From JAGPCK01 sp964535575 (lineage in GTDB: Bacteria > Bacteroidota > Bacteroidia > UKL13-3), in contig CAZHTC010000001.1 of the NCBI GenBank assembly GCA_964535575.1, positions 62,001 to 126,000 of the forward strand: a DNA stretch of 64,000 nt. The letters are read 5' to 3'. Each line of letters starts with the position of its first letter. Within the stretch, counting starts at the first letter, position 1. Both the position numbers and the translations under genes were made by a program. The notes beneath the pieces were generated by a model. The model was given only the letters and a program-made list of their open reading frames with translations. It searched no databases and was not told the origin of the DNA. Below, piece after piece: positions 54,136-62,094 of the stretch.

Positions 54136-54411
54136 ATGAACATTTACGTAGGAAATCTCTCGTACAAAGCGAGAGAAAACGACCTGAGGCAAGCATTTGA
54201 AGCCTACGGTCAGGTTGCATCAGTAAAAATTATTACCGATCGCGCAACAAAAAGATCTAAAGGATTTGGCTTTGTAGAAATGCCGAATGATGACGAAGCC
54301 AGACACGCCATTGAAAAATTGCATGGTCAGGACCTTATGGGACGCAATCTTAATGTGAACGAGTCGCTTTCGAAACCACAACAACCACGCGAAGGGCAAC
54401 AGTCTGAATAA
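54136..54411 (+). CDS. Small RNA-binding protein with one RRM domain
   Basis: 91 residues, almost only an RNA recognition motif: RNP2 IYVGNL at residues 3-8 and RNP1 KGFGFVEM near residue 42, with the aromatic positions kept. A short Gln/Pro tail follows. Such single-RRM proteins are abundant in Bacteroidota and are thought to act as RNA chaperones or regulators (the Rbp group). A strong terminator follows immediately. Confidence 0.92.
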   Translation: MNIYVGNLSYKARENDLRQAFEAYGQVASVKIITDRATKRSKGFGFVEMPNDDEARHAIEKLHGQDLMGRNLNVNESLSKPQQPREGQQSE

Positions 54412-54435
54412 GACTTTACGGAACTTACTGGATGA

Positions 54436-54472
54436 AAAAAATCCCTTGCTTTACAGTAAGGGATTTTTTTTG
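54436..54472 (+). terminator. Terminator of the RRM-protein gene
   Basis: Stem AATCCCTT / AAGGGATT with a 10-base loop, preceded by A7 and followed by T8. It can also serve the convergent lspA gene, whose stop is about 20 bases further. Confidence 0.8.
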
Positions 54473-54492
54473 CGCTATTGGGAACTATAAAA

Positions 54493-55152
54493 CTAACTCT
54501 GATGATGGATATCGCTCTCCCGAGGAGCTGAATTAATCTCTGCTGCTTCGGGATTCTCCTGTACAGCCTCATGTTCCGTATGGGCAAAAAACCTTTTCTG
54601 AAAAACAAAAATGCTTATAACCCCTGTGCTGATAGATGTATCGGCCAGATTAAAAACAGGGCGAAAAAAAACAAAGTCCTCTCCTTTCCATATAGGAAAC
54701 CACTCGGGGAAATGACCTTCAATAACGGGGAAATAAAGCATATCAATTACCCTTCCATGAAACCACCGGGTAGGCGAACCATAAGGAGCATTATTCAGCA
54801 AAACTCCGTAAAACGTACTGTCGATAATATTACCCATTGCTCCGGCAACTACCAGCGACACACAAATGATAAACCATTTGTTGGCCTGTTCTTTTATGAG
54901 TTTAATAAGGTACCAGATAATGCCAATAACCACCACCAGACGAAACCCGGTAAGAATTAACTTTCCGTATTTCACAGAGAGTTCCATCCCAAATGCCATT
55001 CCCGGATTCTCGGTGTAATGAAGGTAAAACCAGTTACCAAATACCGCCCGTTCCTGCCCGAGAGTCATGGTTTCATGTATCCATAATTTCAGCACCTGAT
55101 CGAGCAGTATTACCGAGATAATGACGAGAAACGGAATTATAAATTTCTTCAT
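54493..55152 (-). CDS. lspA: Lipoprotein signal peptidase (signal peptidase II)
   Basis: 219 residues from the ATG at 55150-55152 (MKKFIIPFLVIIS); the longer frame from 55188 would begin in the terminator hairpin. Four membrane helices; conserved parts VILLDQVLKLW, YTENPGMAFG, GAMGNIIDSTFYG and FNLADTSIS supply the two catalytic aspartates. It cleaves the signal of lipoproteins such as GldB above. The C-terminal tail is an acidic, probably disordered extension. Last gene of the ileS-linked block. Confidence 0.93.
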   Translation of the reverse strand: MKKFIIPFLVIISVILLDQVLKLWIHETMTLGQERAVFGNWFYLHYTENPGMAFGMELSVKYGKLILTGFRLVVVIGIIWYLIKLIKEQANKWFIICVSLVVAGAMGNIIDSTFYGVLLNNAPYGSPTRWFHGRVIDMLYFPVIEGHFPEWFPIWKGEDFVFFRPVFNLADTSISTGVISIFVFQKRFFAHTEHEAVQENPEAAEINSAPRESDIHHQS

Positions 55153-55161
55153 GCTATTCTT

Positions 55162-55200
55162 AAAAAAGTAAAGCGAAGTATAGAACAACTTCGCTTTACT
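55162..55200 (-). terminator. Terminator between the dksA-like gene and lspA
   Basis: A perfect 13-bp stem AGTAAAGCGAAGT / ACTTCGCTTTACT (55167-55179 and 55188-55200) with an 8-base loop; on the minus strand it is followed by TTTTTT. It should end or attenuate transcription from the ileS-dksA-like genes before lspA. Confidence 0.75.
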
Positions 55201-55227
55201 GTAACGTGAAATGGTGTGACAATATTT

Positions 55228-56238
55228 TTATTTATACTGTTGTAATTTGGCTTCGATGCTTTGAGTGGTATGGGGAACTGCTCTCAAACGTTCTTTTGAG
55301 ATAAGTTTTCCGGTTACCTTACAAATACCATAGGTTTTATTTTCTACGCGCATCAATGCATTCTCCAGATTCTCTACATATTTTTTCTGACGGGCTGCCA
55401 TCTGGCTTAAGCGTTCTTTTTCCTCTGTGGTTGAACCATCCTCAAGCGTTAAATAACCGGTACTTTCAATGCTTTGAATTGCCTCGTTAATGGTGTTGTA
55501 TTCACTACGGGCCGAGTCAAGTTTTTTCTGAATCAACTCTTTAAATTCCTGTAATTCTTCATCATTATAACGGGTACGCTTATCATCATTTGGACCTGTT
55601 AATTTGGCAACCGGCTCAGGTTTTTTAATTGAAGGCTGAACAGGAGGCGGTATCACTATTTCAATCTTTTTCTCTTCTACCTTCACTACTTCCTTTTTAA
55701 CTACCGGCTGTATTTTTTCAACCTTTTTAGGTTCTGCCTTTACTGCAGGTTTAACCACAGGTTTTGCAGCAACTTTCACTTCTGTCTTTTTAACTTCCGG
55801 TTTTGAAACCTTCTTTACTATTGGCTTTGGAGCTGGCTTGGCCACAGCCTTTTTTGCTACAGGCTTTACCACTTTTTTAGCAACCGGCTTTTTGGCAACA
55901 ACCTTTTTGGGTGCCACTTTTTTAACCGGCTTTTTGGCTACTGCTTTCTTGGCGGGTTTAGCTGCTTTTTTAGCAACAACTTTTTTTACCGCCTTTTTAG
56001 CTACCGCCTTTTTGGGTGCTACCTTTTTAACCGGCTTTTTGGCCACGGGCTTTTTAGGTGCAACTTTTTTTACCGCTTTTTTAGGTGCAGCTTTTTTAGC
56101 TGGCTTAGCAACTTTTTTTGCCGGTTTTTTGGCTACCGGTTTTTTTGTTTTTGCCGCAGCTTTTTTAGGAGCTGATTTTTTTGCGGTAGCTTTTTTGGGA
56201 GCTACTTTCTTGGCTGACTTTTTTGTAGTTTTCTTCAT
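55228..56238 (-). CDS. DksA/TraR-like protein with long histone-like N-terminus and degenerate zinc site
   Basis: 336 residues. Residues 1 to about 190 are almost only Lys, Ala, Pro and Val in repeats such as KKAVAKK and KKVAPKK, like a histone H1 tail. The C-terminal part (about 220-336) is a DksA-type coiled coil (EELQEFKELIQKKLDSARSEY) and a zinc-finger remnant YGICKVTGKLISKERLRAVPH with a single cysteine, so zinc cannot be bound by four cysteines. In Bacteroidota such proteins lie between ileS and lspA. It is 3 bases after ileS. It may bind DNA or RNA polymerase, or both. Confidence 0.8.
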   Translation of the reverse strand: MKKTTKKSAKKVAPKKATAKKSAPKKAAAKTKKPVAKKPAKKVAKPAKKAAPKKAVKKVAPKKPVAKKPVKKVAPKKAVAKKAVKKVVAKKAAKPAKKAVAKKPVKKVAPKKVVAKKPVAKKVVKPVAKKAVAKPAPKPIVKKVSKPEVKKTEVKVAAKPVVKPAVKAEPKKVEKIQPVVKKEVVKVEEKKIEIVIPPPVQPSIKKPEPVAKLTGPNDDKRTRYNDEELQEFKELIQKKLDSARSEYNTINEAIQSIESTGYLTLEDGSTTEEKERLSQMAARQKKYVENLENALMRVENKTYGICKVTGKLISKERLRAVPHTTQSIEAKLQQYK

Positions 56239-56241
56239 TTG

Positions 56242-59200
56242 TCAGGCTAGTTTTGAGAGTTTAACATCTGTTACAACATCTTCCACCTCAATGCTTACTC
56301 CGTTATCCAATTGATTGACGAGGGTAAACACCTCTGCTAAAATTTGGCTGCAAATATAGGTTTTATACGAATTAATAGCATCATTGAGCTTCTCATTACC
56401 CTTTATTTCTACGGCAATGCGGTCGGTTACATCCAGTCCCATATCCTTTCTGAGGTTTTGCAAACGGTTAACTACCTCTCGGGCAATACCTTCCTGTTTC
56501 AATTCGGGGGTTAAGGTAATATCCAGTGCCACGGTTATTTTCCCCTCATTGGCTACTTTATAACCCGGAATATCGGCCGAAAGAATTTCTACATCCTCGG
56601 TCACCAAAACAAATGGTTCACCCTCGGCCTGCACTTCAAGCGTTCCGGTTTGCTCAATTCGGGCAATTTGCTCCTGACTCAATTGCGTAATAAGAGCCGC
56701 CAATGCTTTCATTTTAGGTCCTGCTTTTTTACCCAGTACTTTAAAGTTGGCTTTTATACTTTTCTGAATGGATTCCATGTACTCGAGTTCTTTCACATTC
56801 ACCTCTGAAAGAATCAGGTCTTTTACATGTTCAATCTCACTTTTGATTCTAGGATCTACTACAGGAATCAGCATTTTTTGCAATGGCTGACGAACCCGTA
56901 TTTCTTCCTTTTTACGGATGGAGAGTACCAGCGATGAAATTTTTTGCGCATAATCCATCTGCTCTTCCAGTTCTTTATCAATAACAGAAGTATTGGCTAC
57001 CGGCAAATCACTCAGATGAACAGACTCAACTTTTTTACGGTTGGTTACCCTGTTCAGGTCATTGAATAATTGGTCGGCAAAGAATGGTGCAAGAGGGCTC
57101 ATTAGCTGGGATACTGTTTCCAGACAGGTATAAAGGGTTTGGTAAGCTGAAATTTTATCTTCGCTGTATTCGCCTTTCCAAAAACGCTTGCGGCATAAAC
57201 GCACATACCAATTGCTCAAATGTTCATTTACAAAATCGGAAATGGCACGGGCCGCAGGTGTAGGGTCATAATCGTCCATATGTGCACGCACCTTTGCAAT
57301 GAGTGTATTGAGTAATGATAATACCCACCGGTCAATTTCAGGCCGGTCTTTAAGAGGTATTTCCGCTTCCTTATAAGTGAAACCATCTATGTTGGCGTAG
57401 AGTGCAAAAAAGGAATAGGTATTATACAGAGTGCCGAAAAATTTACGTTGCACCTCGGCCACCCCCTCTATATCAAATTTCAGATTATCCCAGGGGTCGC
57501 TGTTGCTGATCATGTACCAGCGGTTGGCATCGGCTCCGTATTTGGCAATGGCCTCAAAAGGATCTATTACATTACCAACCCGTTTACTCATTTTGTTTCC
57601 GTTCTTGTCCAGTACCAGTCCGTTGGCTATTACATTTTTGTAAGCAATGCTATCGAACAACAAAACGGAAATAGCGTGCAGGGTAAAAAACCAGCCGCGG
57701 GTTTGATCTACTCCTTCGGCAATGTAATCGGCAGGAAAATTTTTACGAAATACCTCTTCGTTCTCAAATGGCCAGTGCCATTGGGCATAGGGCATGGCGC
57801 CACTGTCAAACCACACATCAATCAGGTCGGGTTCACGGAACATTTTTTCTCCTTTGGATGAAACAAGAACCACATCATCCACGTAGGGTTTATGCAGATC
57901 TTTCATTTCAAAAGAGGCTGGAATAAACCCAGCTGCTTTTGCCTTGATAATTTCTGCATGCAATTCTTCGGTTGAACCAATACATTTTTCTTCGCTTCCA
58001 TCCTCCGTTCTCCATATAGGCAATGGTGTTCCCCAATAGCGGGAACGGGAAAGGTTCCAATCCACCAGATTCTCCAACCAGTTTCCAAAACGGCCGCTGC
58101 CTGTATGTTCCGGCTTCCAGTTAATGGTTTTATTTAACTCCACTAAACGATCCTTTGCCGCAGTAGTTTTAATAAACCAGCTTTCGAGCGGATAATACAA
58201 AATGGGCTTATCCGTGCGCCAGCAATGCGGATAGGTGTGTTCGTATTTTTCTTTTTTGAAAAGCTTGCCCTCTTCCTGTAGTTTCAGAATAATTCTCTCG
58301 TCAACACTCAGGTAGGTTTTTAACTCTTTTATTTTTCCGTTCGATTCAAGAATTGTTTTCTGCTTTTCAAATTCGGTTTTCTTTTCCTCTTCGGTAAGGT
58401 AAGCTTCTTTTACATACTCTTCTCCGTAAAGGAAAATACCGTCTTTTACTTCAGGCAAAAATTTCCCACGCTTGTCAACGAGTGTGAGTGAACCGATACC
58501 GTTTTGTCTGGCCACGCGAAAGTCATCGGCACCAAAACTGGGCGCAATATGAACAATGCCTGTTCCATCTTCGGTGGTCACAAAATCTCCGGTGATTACT
58601 TTGAAAGCATCTCCGTTTTCGGGTTTGGCAAAGGGAAGCAATTGCTCGTAAAGGATACCAGCTAAATCTTTTCCCGTTACTTCTTTTACAACCTCGTAAG
58701 GAATATTTTTATCTCCCGCTATGTATTCGTTCAGTTTTAATTCTGCATTTTCAGCTTTGAAATATTTTCCAAACAAATCTTTAGCGAGTACTACAAAGCA
58801 AGGTTGGTGAGTATAGGGATTAAATGTTTTTACCAGGACATAAGTAATTTTCTCCCCAACAGCCAAAGCCGTATTCGAAGGAAGTGTCCACGGTGTAGTT
58901 GTCCAGGCAAGGAAATAAACATCTCCATCAGCCATGAACTTTGAACCATCCACTGCTTTAAACATCGCAACGGCTGTAGAATCCTTCACATCCCTGTAGG
59001 TTCCGGGCTGATTAAGCTCATGTGAACTTAATCCCGTTCCTGCAGCCGGTGAGTATGGCTGAATGGTATAACCCTTGTACAACAAACCTTTTTCGTACAA
59101 CTTTTTAAGCAACGACCAAAGGCTTTCGATATAATTGTTCTCATAGGTGATGTAAGGGTCGCTCAAATCCACCCAGTATCCTATGCGATCGGTGAGTTTA

Positions 59201-59598
59201 TCCCACACATCTTTAAACTTCAATACATCTTTGCGACAAGCTTCGTTGTATTCGGCCACCGATATTTTTTTTCCGATATCTTCTTTAGTAATGCCTAAGG
59301 TTTTTTCTACCTGCAATTCAATGGGCAGTCCGTGGGTATCCCAACCGGCCTTGCGTTTTACCTGTTTACCGTTGAGGGTTTGGTAGCGGCAAAAAATATC
59401 TTTTACCGTACGCGCCATCACGTGGTGAATGCCGGGCATCCCATTGGCACTGGGTGGACCTTCGTAAAACACAAAGGATTCTTTCCCCTCGCGGTTGCTT
59501 ACACTTTTTTCAAAAACCTTGTTTTCTTTCCAAAACTTCAGTACTTCCTCTTCAAAAGCCGGGAAGTCGAGTTTTTTATATTCTTTGTATTTGGACAT
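56242..59598 (-). CDS. ileS: Isoleucyl-tRNA synthetase
   Basis: 1118 residues, long as in the eukaryote-like branch. Class I motifs are PPSANGMPGIHHVMART (variant HIGH) and NKMSKRVGNV (KMSKS type). A CP1 editing region follows the first (AWTTTPWTLPSNTA), and the anticodon-binding and C-terminal domains complete the length. There is no zinc-finger C-terminus of the E. coli type. The downstream dksA-like gene begins 3 bases after the stop. It starts 35 bases after the transporter gene on the same strand. Confidence 0.96.
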   Translation of the reverse strand: MSKYKEYKKLDFPAFEEEVLKFWKENKVFEKSVSNREGKESFVFYEGPPSANGMPGIHHVMARTVKDIFCRYQTLNGKQVKRKAGWDTHGLPIELQVEKTLGITKEDIGKKISVAEYNEACRKDVLKFKDVWDKLTDRIGYWVDLSDPYITYENNYIESLWSLLKKLYEKGLLYKGYTIQPYSPAAGTGLSSHELNQPGTYRDVKDSTAVAMFKAVDGSKFMADGDVYFLAWTTTPWTLPSNTALAVGEKITYVLVKTFNPYTHQPCFVVLAKDLFGKYFKAENAELKLNEYIAGDKNIPYEVVKEVTGKDLAGILYEQLLPFAKPENGDAFKVITGDFVTTEDGTGIVHIAPSFGADDFRVARQNGIGSLTLVDKRGKFLPEVKDGIFLYGEEYVKEAYLTEEEKKTEFEKQKTILESNGKIKELKTYLSVDERIILKLQEEGKLFKKEKYEHTYPHCWRTDKPILYYPLESWFIKTTAAKDRLVELNKTINWKPEHTGSGRFGNWLENLVDWNLSRSRYWGTPLPIWRTEDGSEEKCIGSTEELHAEIIKAKAAGFIPASFEMKDLHKPYVDDVVLVSSKGEKMFREPDLIDVWFDSGAMPYAQWHWPFENEEVFRKNFPADYIAEGVDQTRGWFFTLHAISVLLFDSIAYKNVIANGLVLDKNGNKMSKRVGNVIDPFEAIAKYGADANRWYMISNSDPWDNLKFDIEGVAEVQRKFFGTLYNTYSFFALYANIDGFTYKEAEIPLKDRPEIDRWVLSLLNTLIAKVRAHMDDYDPTPAARAISDFVNEHLSNWYVRLCRKRFWKGEYSEDKISAYQTLYTCLETVSQLMSPLAPFFADQLFNDLNRVTNRKKVESVHLSDLPVANTSVIDKELEEQMDYAQKISSLVLSIRKKEEIRVRQPLQKMLIPVVDPRIKSEIEHVKDLILSEVNVKELEYMESIQKSIKANFKVLGKKAGPKMKALAALITQLSQEQIARIEQTGTLEVQAEGEPFVLVTEDVEILSADIPGYKVANEGKITVALDITLTPELKQEGIAREVVNRLQNLRKDMGLDVTDRIAVEIKGNEKLNDAINSYKTYICSQILAEVFTLVNQLDNGVSIEVEDVVTDVKLSKLA

Positions 59599-59633
59599 GT
59601 ATTAAGCGACTGAAATCAGTTTATAAATATGAA

Positions 59634-61988
59634 TTATTCATCCTCATCTTCTTCCTCAATCTCAATAAAGGAAGTGCCGAGTTCTTTTTTGGCATTCATC
59701 GATTTCTCTAATGAGAGAAGCAGGCTGGGCAACAAAAACAAATTAGTAAATAACCCTATAACCAAAGCCAGTGAGGTGAGCAACCCAAGCGCCACTGTTC
59801 CGCCAAAGGATGAAGCAGCAAAAATGATGAAACCAAAAAAGAGAATTACCGTAGTGTAAATCATGCTCACTCCGCTCTCGTGCATGGAGTAATTTACCGA
59901 CTCGCTTATGACCCAATTGTGCTTACGCAACTCGTGCCGGTACTTGGCAAGAAAGTGAATGGTAAGGTCAACAACAATACCATAAGCAATACTAAAAATA
60001 AGAATGGTAGACGATTTAAGGGCAACCCCTCCATAGCCCATAATTCCTAAAACCATAACTAAGGGAATTAAATTGGGAACCAAAGAAATCATCACCATTT
60101 TCCAGGAGAAAAACAAGGCCGCCATTAATAACGAAATAATAATAAGAGCCCATACCATACTGCTGGTAAGATTGGCAATGAGGTAGTCATTCCCTTTAAG
60201 AAAAATTACACTGGTACCTGTCATTTTTACGTCATACTGATCCTTTTCAAAAATGGAATCAACCTGAGGTCTCAACTCCTTTTTAATACGCTCAATATCT
60301 ACTGAGCCCACATCTTCCATTTGCACACTTACCCTGGCTATTTGGGCATTGCTATCCATAAGCGACCGGGTTAATCCTCCATTACCATGCGAGCGGTTTA
60401 CATACGAAAGAATAAAACTTTTCTCCTGCTCGTTAGGCAGTTTATACCTGGCTGGATTTCCTCTGTAAAATGCCTGATTGGAGAACTTAATCATATCGGC
60501 AATGGAAACCGAACGTGAAAACTCGGGATAAGCGGCAAGCACCTCCTGCAACTGTTCTATTTTATGCAGCGTAGATACTTTATGGACTCCCCTTTTCTTT
60601 TTGGTATCAATAGAAATTTCGAAAGGCATTACCCCGTTAAAGTGTTGTTCGAAAAACAATAAATCTTCCGACAGGGGGTCGTTTTTAGGAATATCATCGA
60701 GCATATACCCGATGCTGCGTACTTTAAAAATACCAATAAATGAAATGAGAACCAAAACGGCTGTAATAACATAAATTAATTTTCTGCGGTGAAAAACCGA
60801 ATACGTAATGGTATCTACAAACCGCTGCATGAGTTTATTCTCGAGGTGTTTTGTTTGCTTGAAAGTAGGGTCGGGTAACAGCGTAAACACAGCCGGAATA
60901 ACCACCATGGAAATCACAAAACTGATCATGATAGCCACAGATGACACCATCGAAAACTCATCCAATACCACGCTACCTGAAAAACTAAATACTCCAAACC
61001 CTACAGCGGTGGTAAGATTGGTGAGAAAAGAAGCCAACCCTATTTTGGTTAACACCCTGGTCATGGCTTTTAGTTTGTTTTTCACTTTGCGAAATTCAAA
61101 ATGATAAACATTTAGTAAGTAAATGCAATTTTGAATGGAAGTAACCACAATCAAAGGTGGAATCAATCCGGTAAGCAGGGTAATGCGATAGCCAAATAAA
61201 TCAATAAGCGCCATGGTGGAGAGCACGCAGATAATAACCACCAGCATAGAATAAAACATGGCGGCAAACGAGCGGAAAAAAAGCAGCATCATAACTGCGG
61301 TAACAATCATGGCCAGCAGGGTAAATATACGCAACTCCTTAGCTACTTTAGTCGAATACACTGTGCGTATATAGGGCAGTCCGGAGAAATGAAGTTTGGT
61401 GTGAAAATTCTCTCCGAATTTTTCGGCCTTATCCTGAATGTTTTTTACTAATTGAATGCGCTCTTTAGAATCAAGTTTATCCTTTTTTAGGGTAACAGCC
61501 ATCAGCGTTACATGGGTTTTGGGATTATGAATCAACCCTTCGTAAAATTTTAGCGACTCAATAATGGTTTTAATCGAATCCAGCTCCATTTGGGTTTGCG
61601 GTTTTTGGTTGAGCACCAGCGACACATCAAACCTGCGCAGGCTGTCGTTTTTTACAATATTGTATAACTTAGGCAACGACACTACCTTCTGAACCCCATC
61701 AATTTTTTCAATTGAATCGCTCAGGTCGTACCAGGCATTAAAAAATTCGAGTTGATAAATCTTCTCATTCTGCACACCTATCACCAGCACATTTCCATCT
61801 TCACCAAACTGCTTTTTAAATTTCATGTAGTCAACATAGTCCGAATCATCAACTGGTACTACCTTGGCAAACTCATAACTTAACTGAACTTTTGAGGCAT
61901 AGTAACCCATCCACACGGTAAACAAAAGTGTGGCTACCAGACACCATATCCGGTTACGCAAAACTATTGACGCAAACTTTTCCCACAT
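59634..61988 (-). CDS. RND/MMPL-family transporter
   Basis: 784 residues from the ATG at 61986-61988. Two repeats, each with a large periplasmic loop after the first membrane helix and then a bundle of helices, about twelve membrane segments in total: SYEFAKVVPVDDSDYVDYMKFKKQF in the first loop and a similar second half. The layout suits MMPL/RND exporters of lipids or hopanoids. The substrate is unknown. It could be transcribed with ileS and also shares a divergent promoter region with porZ. Confidence 0.82.
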   Translation of the reverse strand: MWEKFASIVLRNRIWCLVATLLFTVWMGYYASKVQLSYEFAKVVPVDDSDYVDYMKFKKQFGEDGNVLVIGVQNEKIYQLEFFNAWYDLSDSIEKIDGVQKVVSLPKLYNIVKNDSLRRFDVSLVLNQKPQTQMELDSIKTIIESLKFYEGLIHNPKTHVTLMAVTLKKDKLDSKERIQLVKNIQDKAEKFGENFHTKLHFSGLPYIRTVYSTKVAKELRIFTLLAMIVTAVMMLLFFRSFAAMFYSMLVVIICVLSTMALIDLFGYRITLLTGLIPPLIVVTSIQNCIYLLNVYHFEFRKVKNKLKAMTRVLTKIGLASFLTNLTTAVGFGVFSFSGSVVLDEFSMVSSVAIMISFVISMVVIPAVFTLLPDPTFKQTKHLENKLMQRFVDTITYSVFHRRKLIYVITAVLVLISFIGIFKVRSIGYMLDDIPKNDPLSEDLLFFEQHFNGVMPFEISIDTKKKRGVHKVSTLHKIEQLQEVLAAYPEFSRSVSIADMIKFSNQAFYRGNPARYKLPNEQEKSFILSYVNRSHGNGGLTRSLMDSNAQIARVSVQMEDVGSVDIERIKKELRPQVDSIFEKDQYDVKMTGTSVIFLKGNDYLIANLTSSMVWALIIISLLMAALFFSWKMVMISLVPNLIPLVMVLGIMGYGGVALKSSTILIFSIAYGIVVDLTIHFLAKYRHELRKHNWVISESVNYSMHESGVSMIYTTVILFFGFIIFAASSFGGTVALGLLTSLALVIGLFTNLFLLPSLLLSLEKSMNAKKELGTSFIEIEEEDEDE

Positions 61989-62000
61989 AATCTTAAGCGG

Positions 62001-62008
62001 CAAAAGTA
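62001..62008 (-). promoter_or_regulatory. Putative -7 box of the transporter gene
   Basis: Minus strand TACTTTTG, a TAnnTTTG match, with TTTG upstream at about 24 bases. An upstream TTG start codon at 62003 would lie within the box, so the ATG at 61988 is preferred. Confidence 0.45.
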
Positions 62009-62094
62009 ATAAATACCTGTTAATTAGCTTAGCAAAGATTTCATTCTAAACTAAGGCAGCTAAATTTTCGTTATACTGGCTATATTGCAACAAA

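Noticed and set aside
55838..56314. Open frame of repeated AFLATGF-type units on the plus strand
   Set aside because: It mirrors the KKA repeats of the DksA-like gene and has no independent support.
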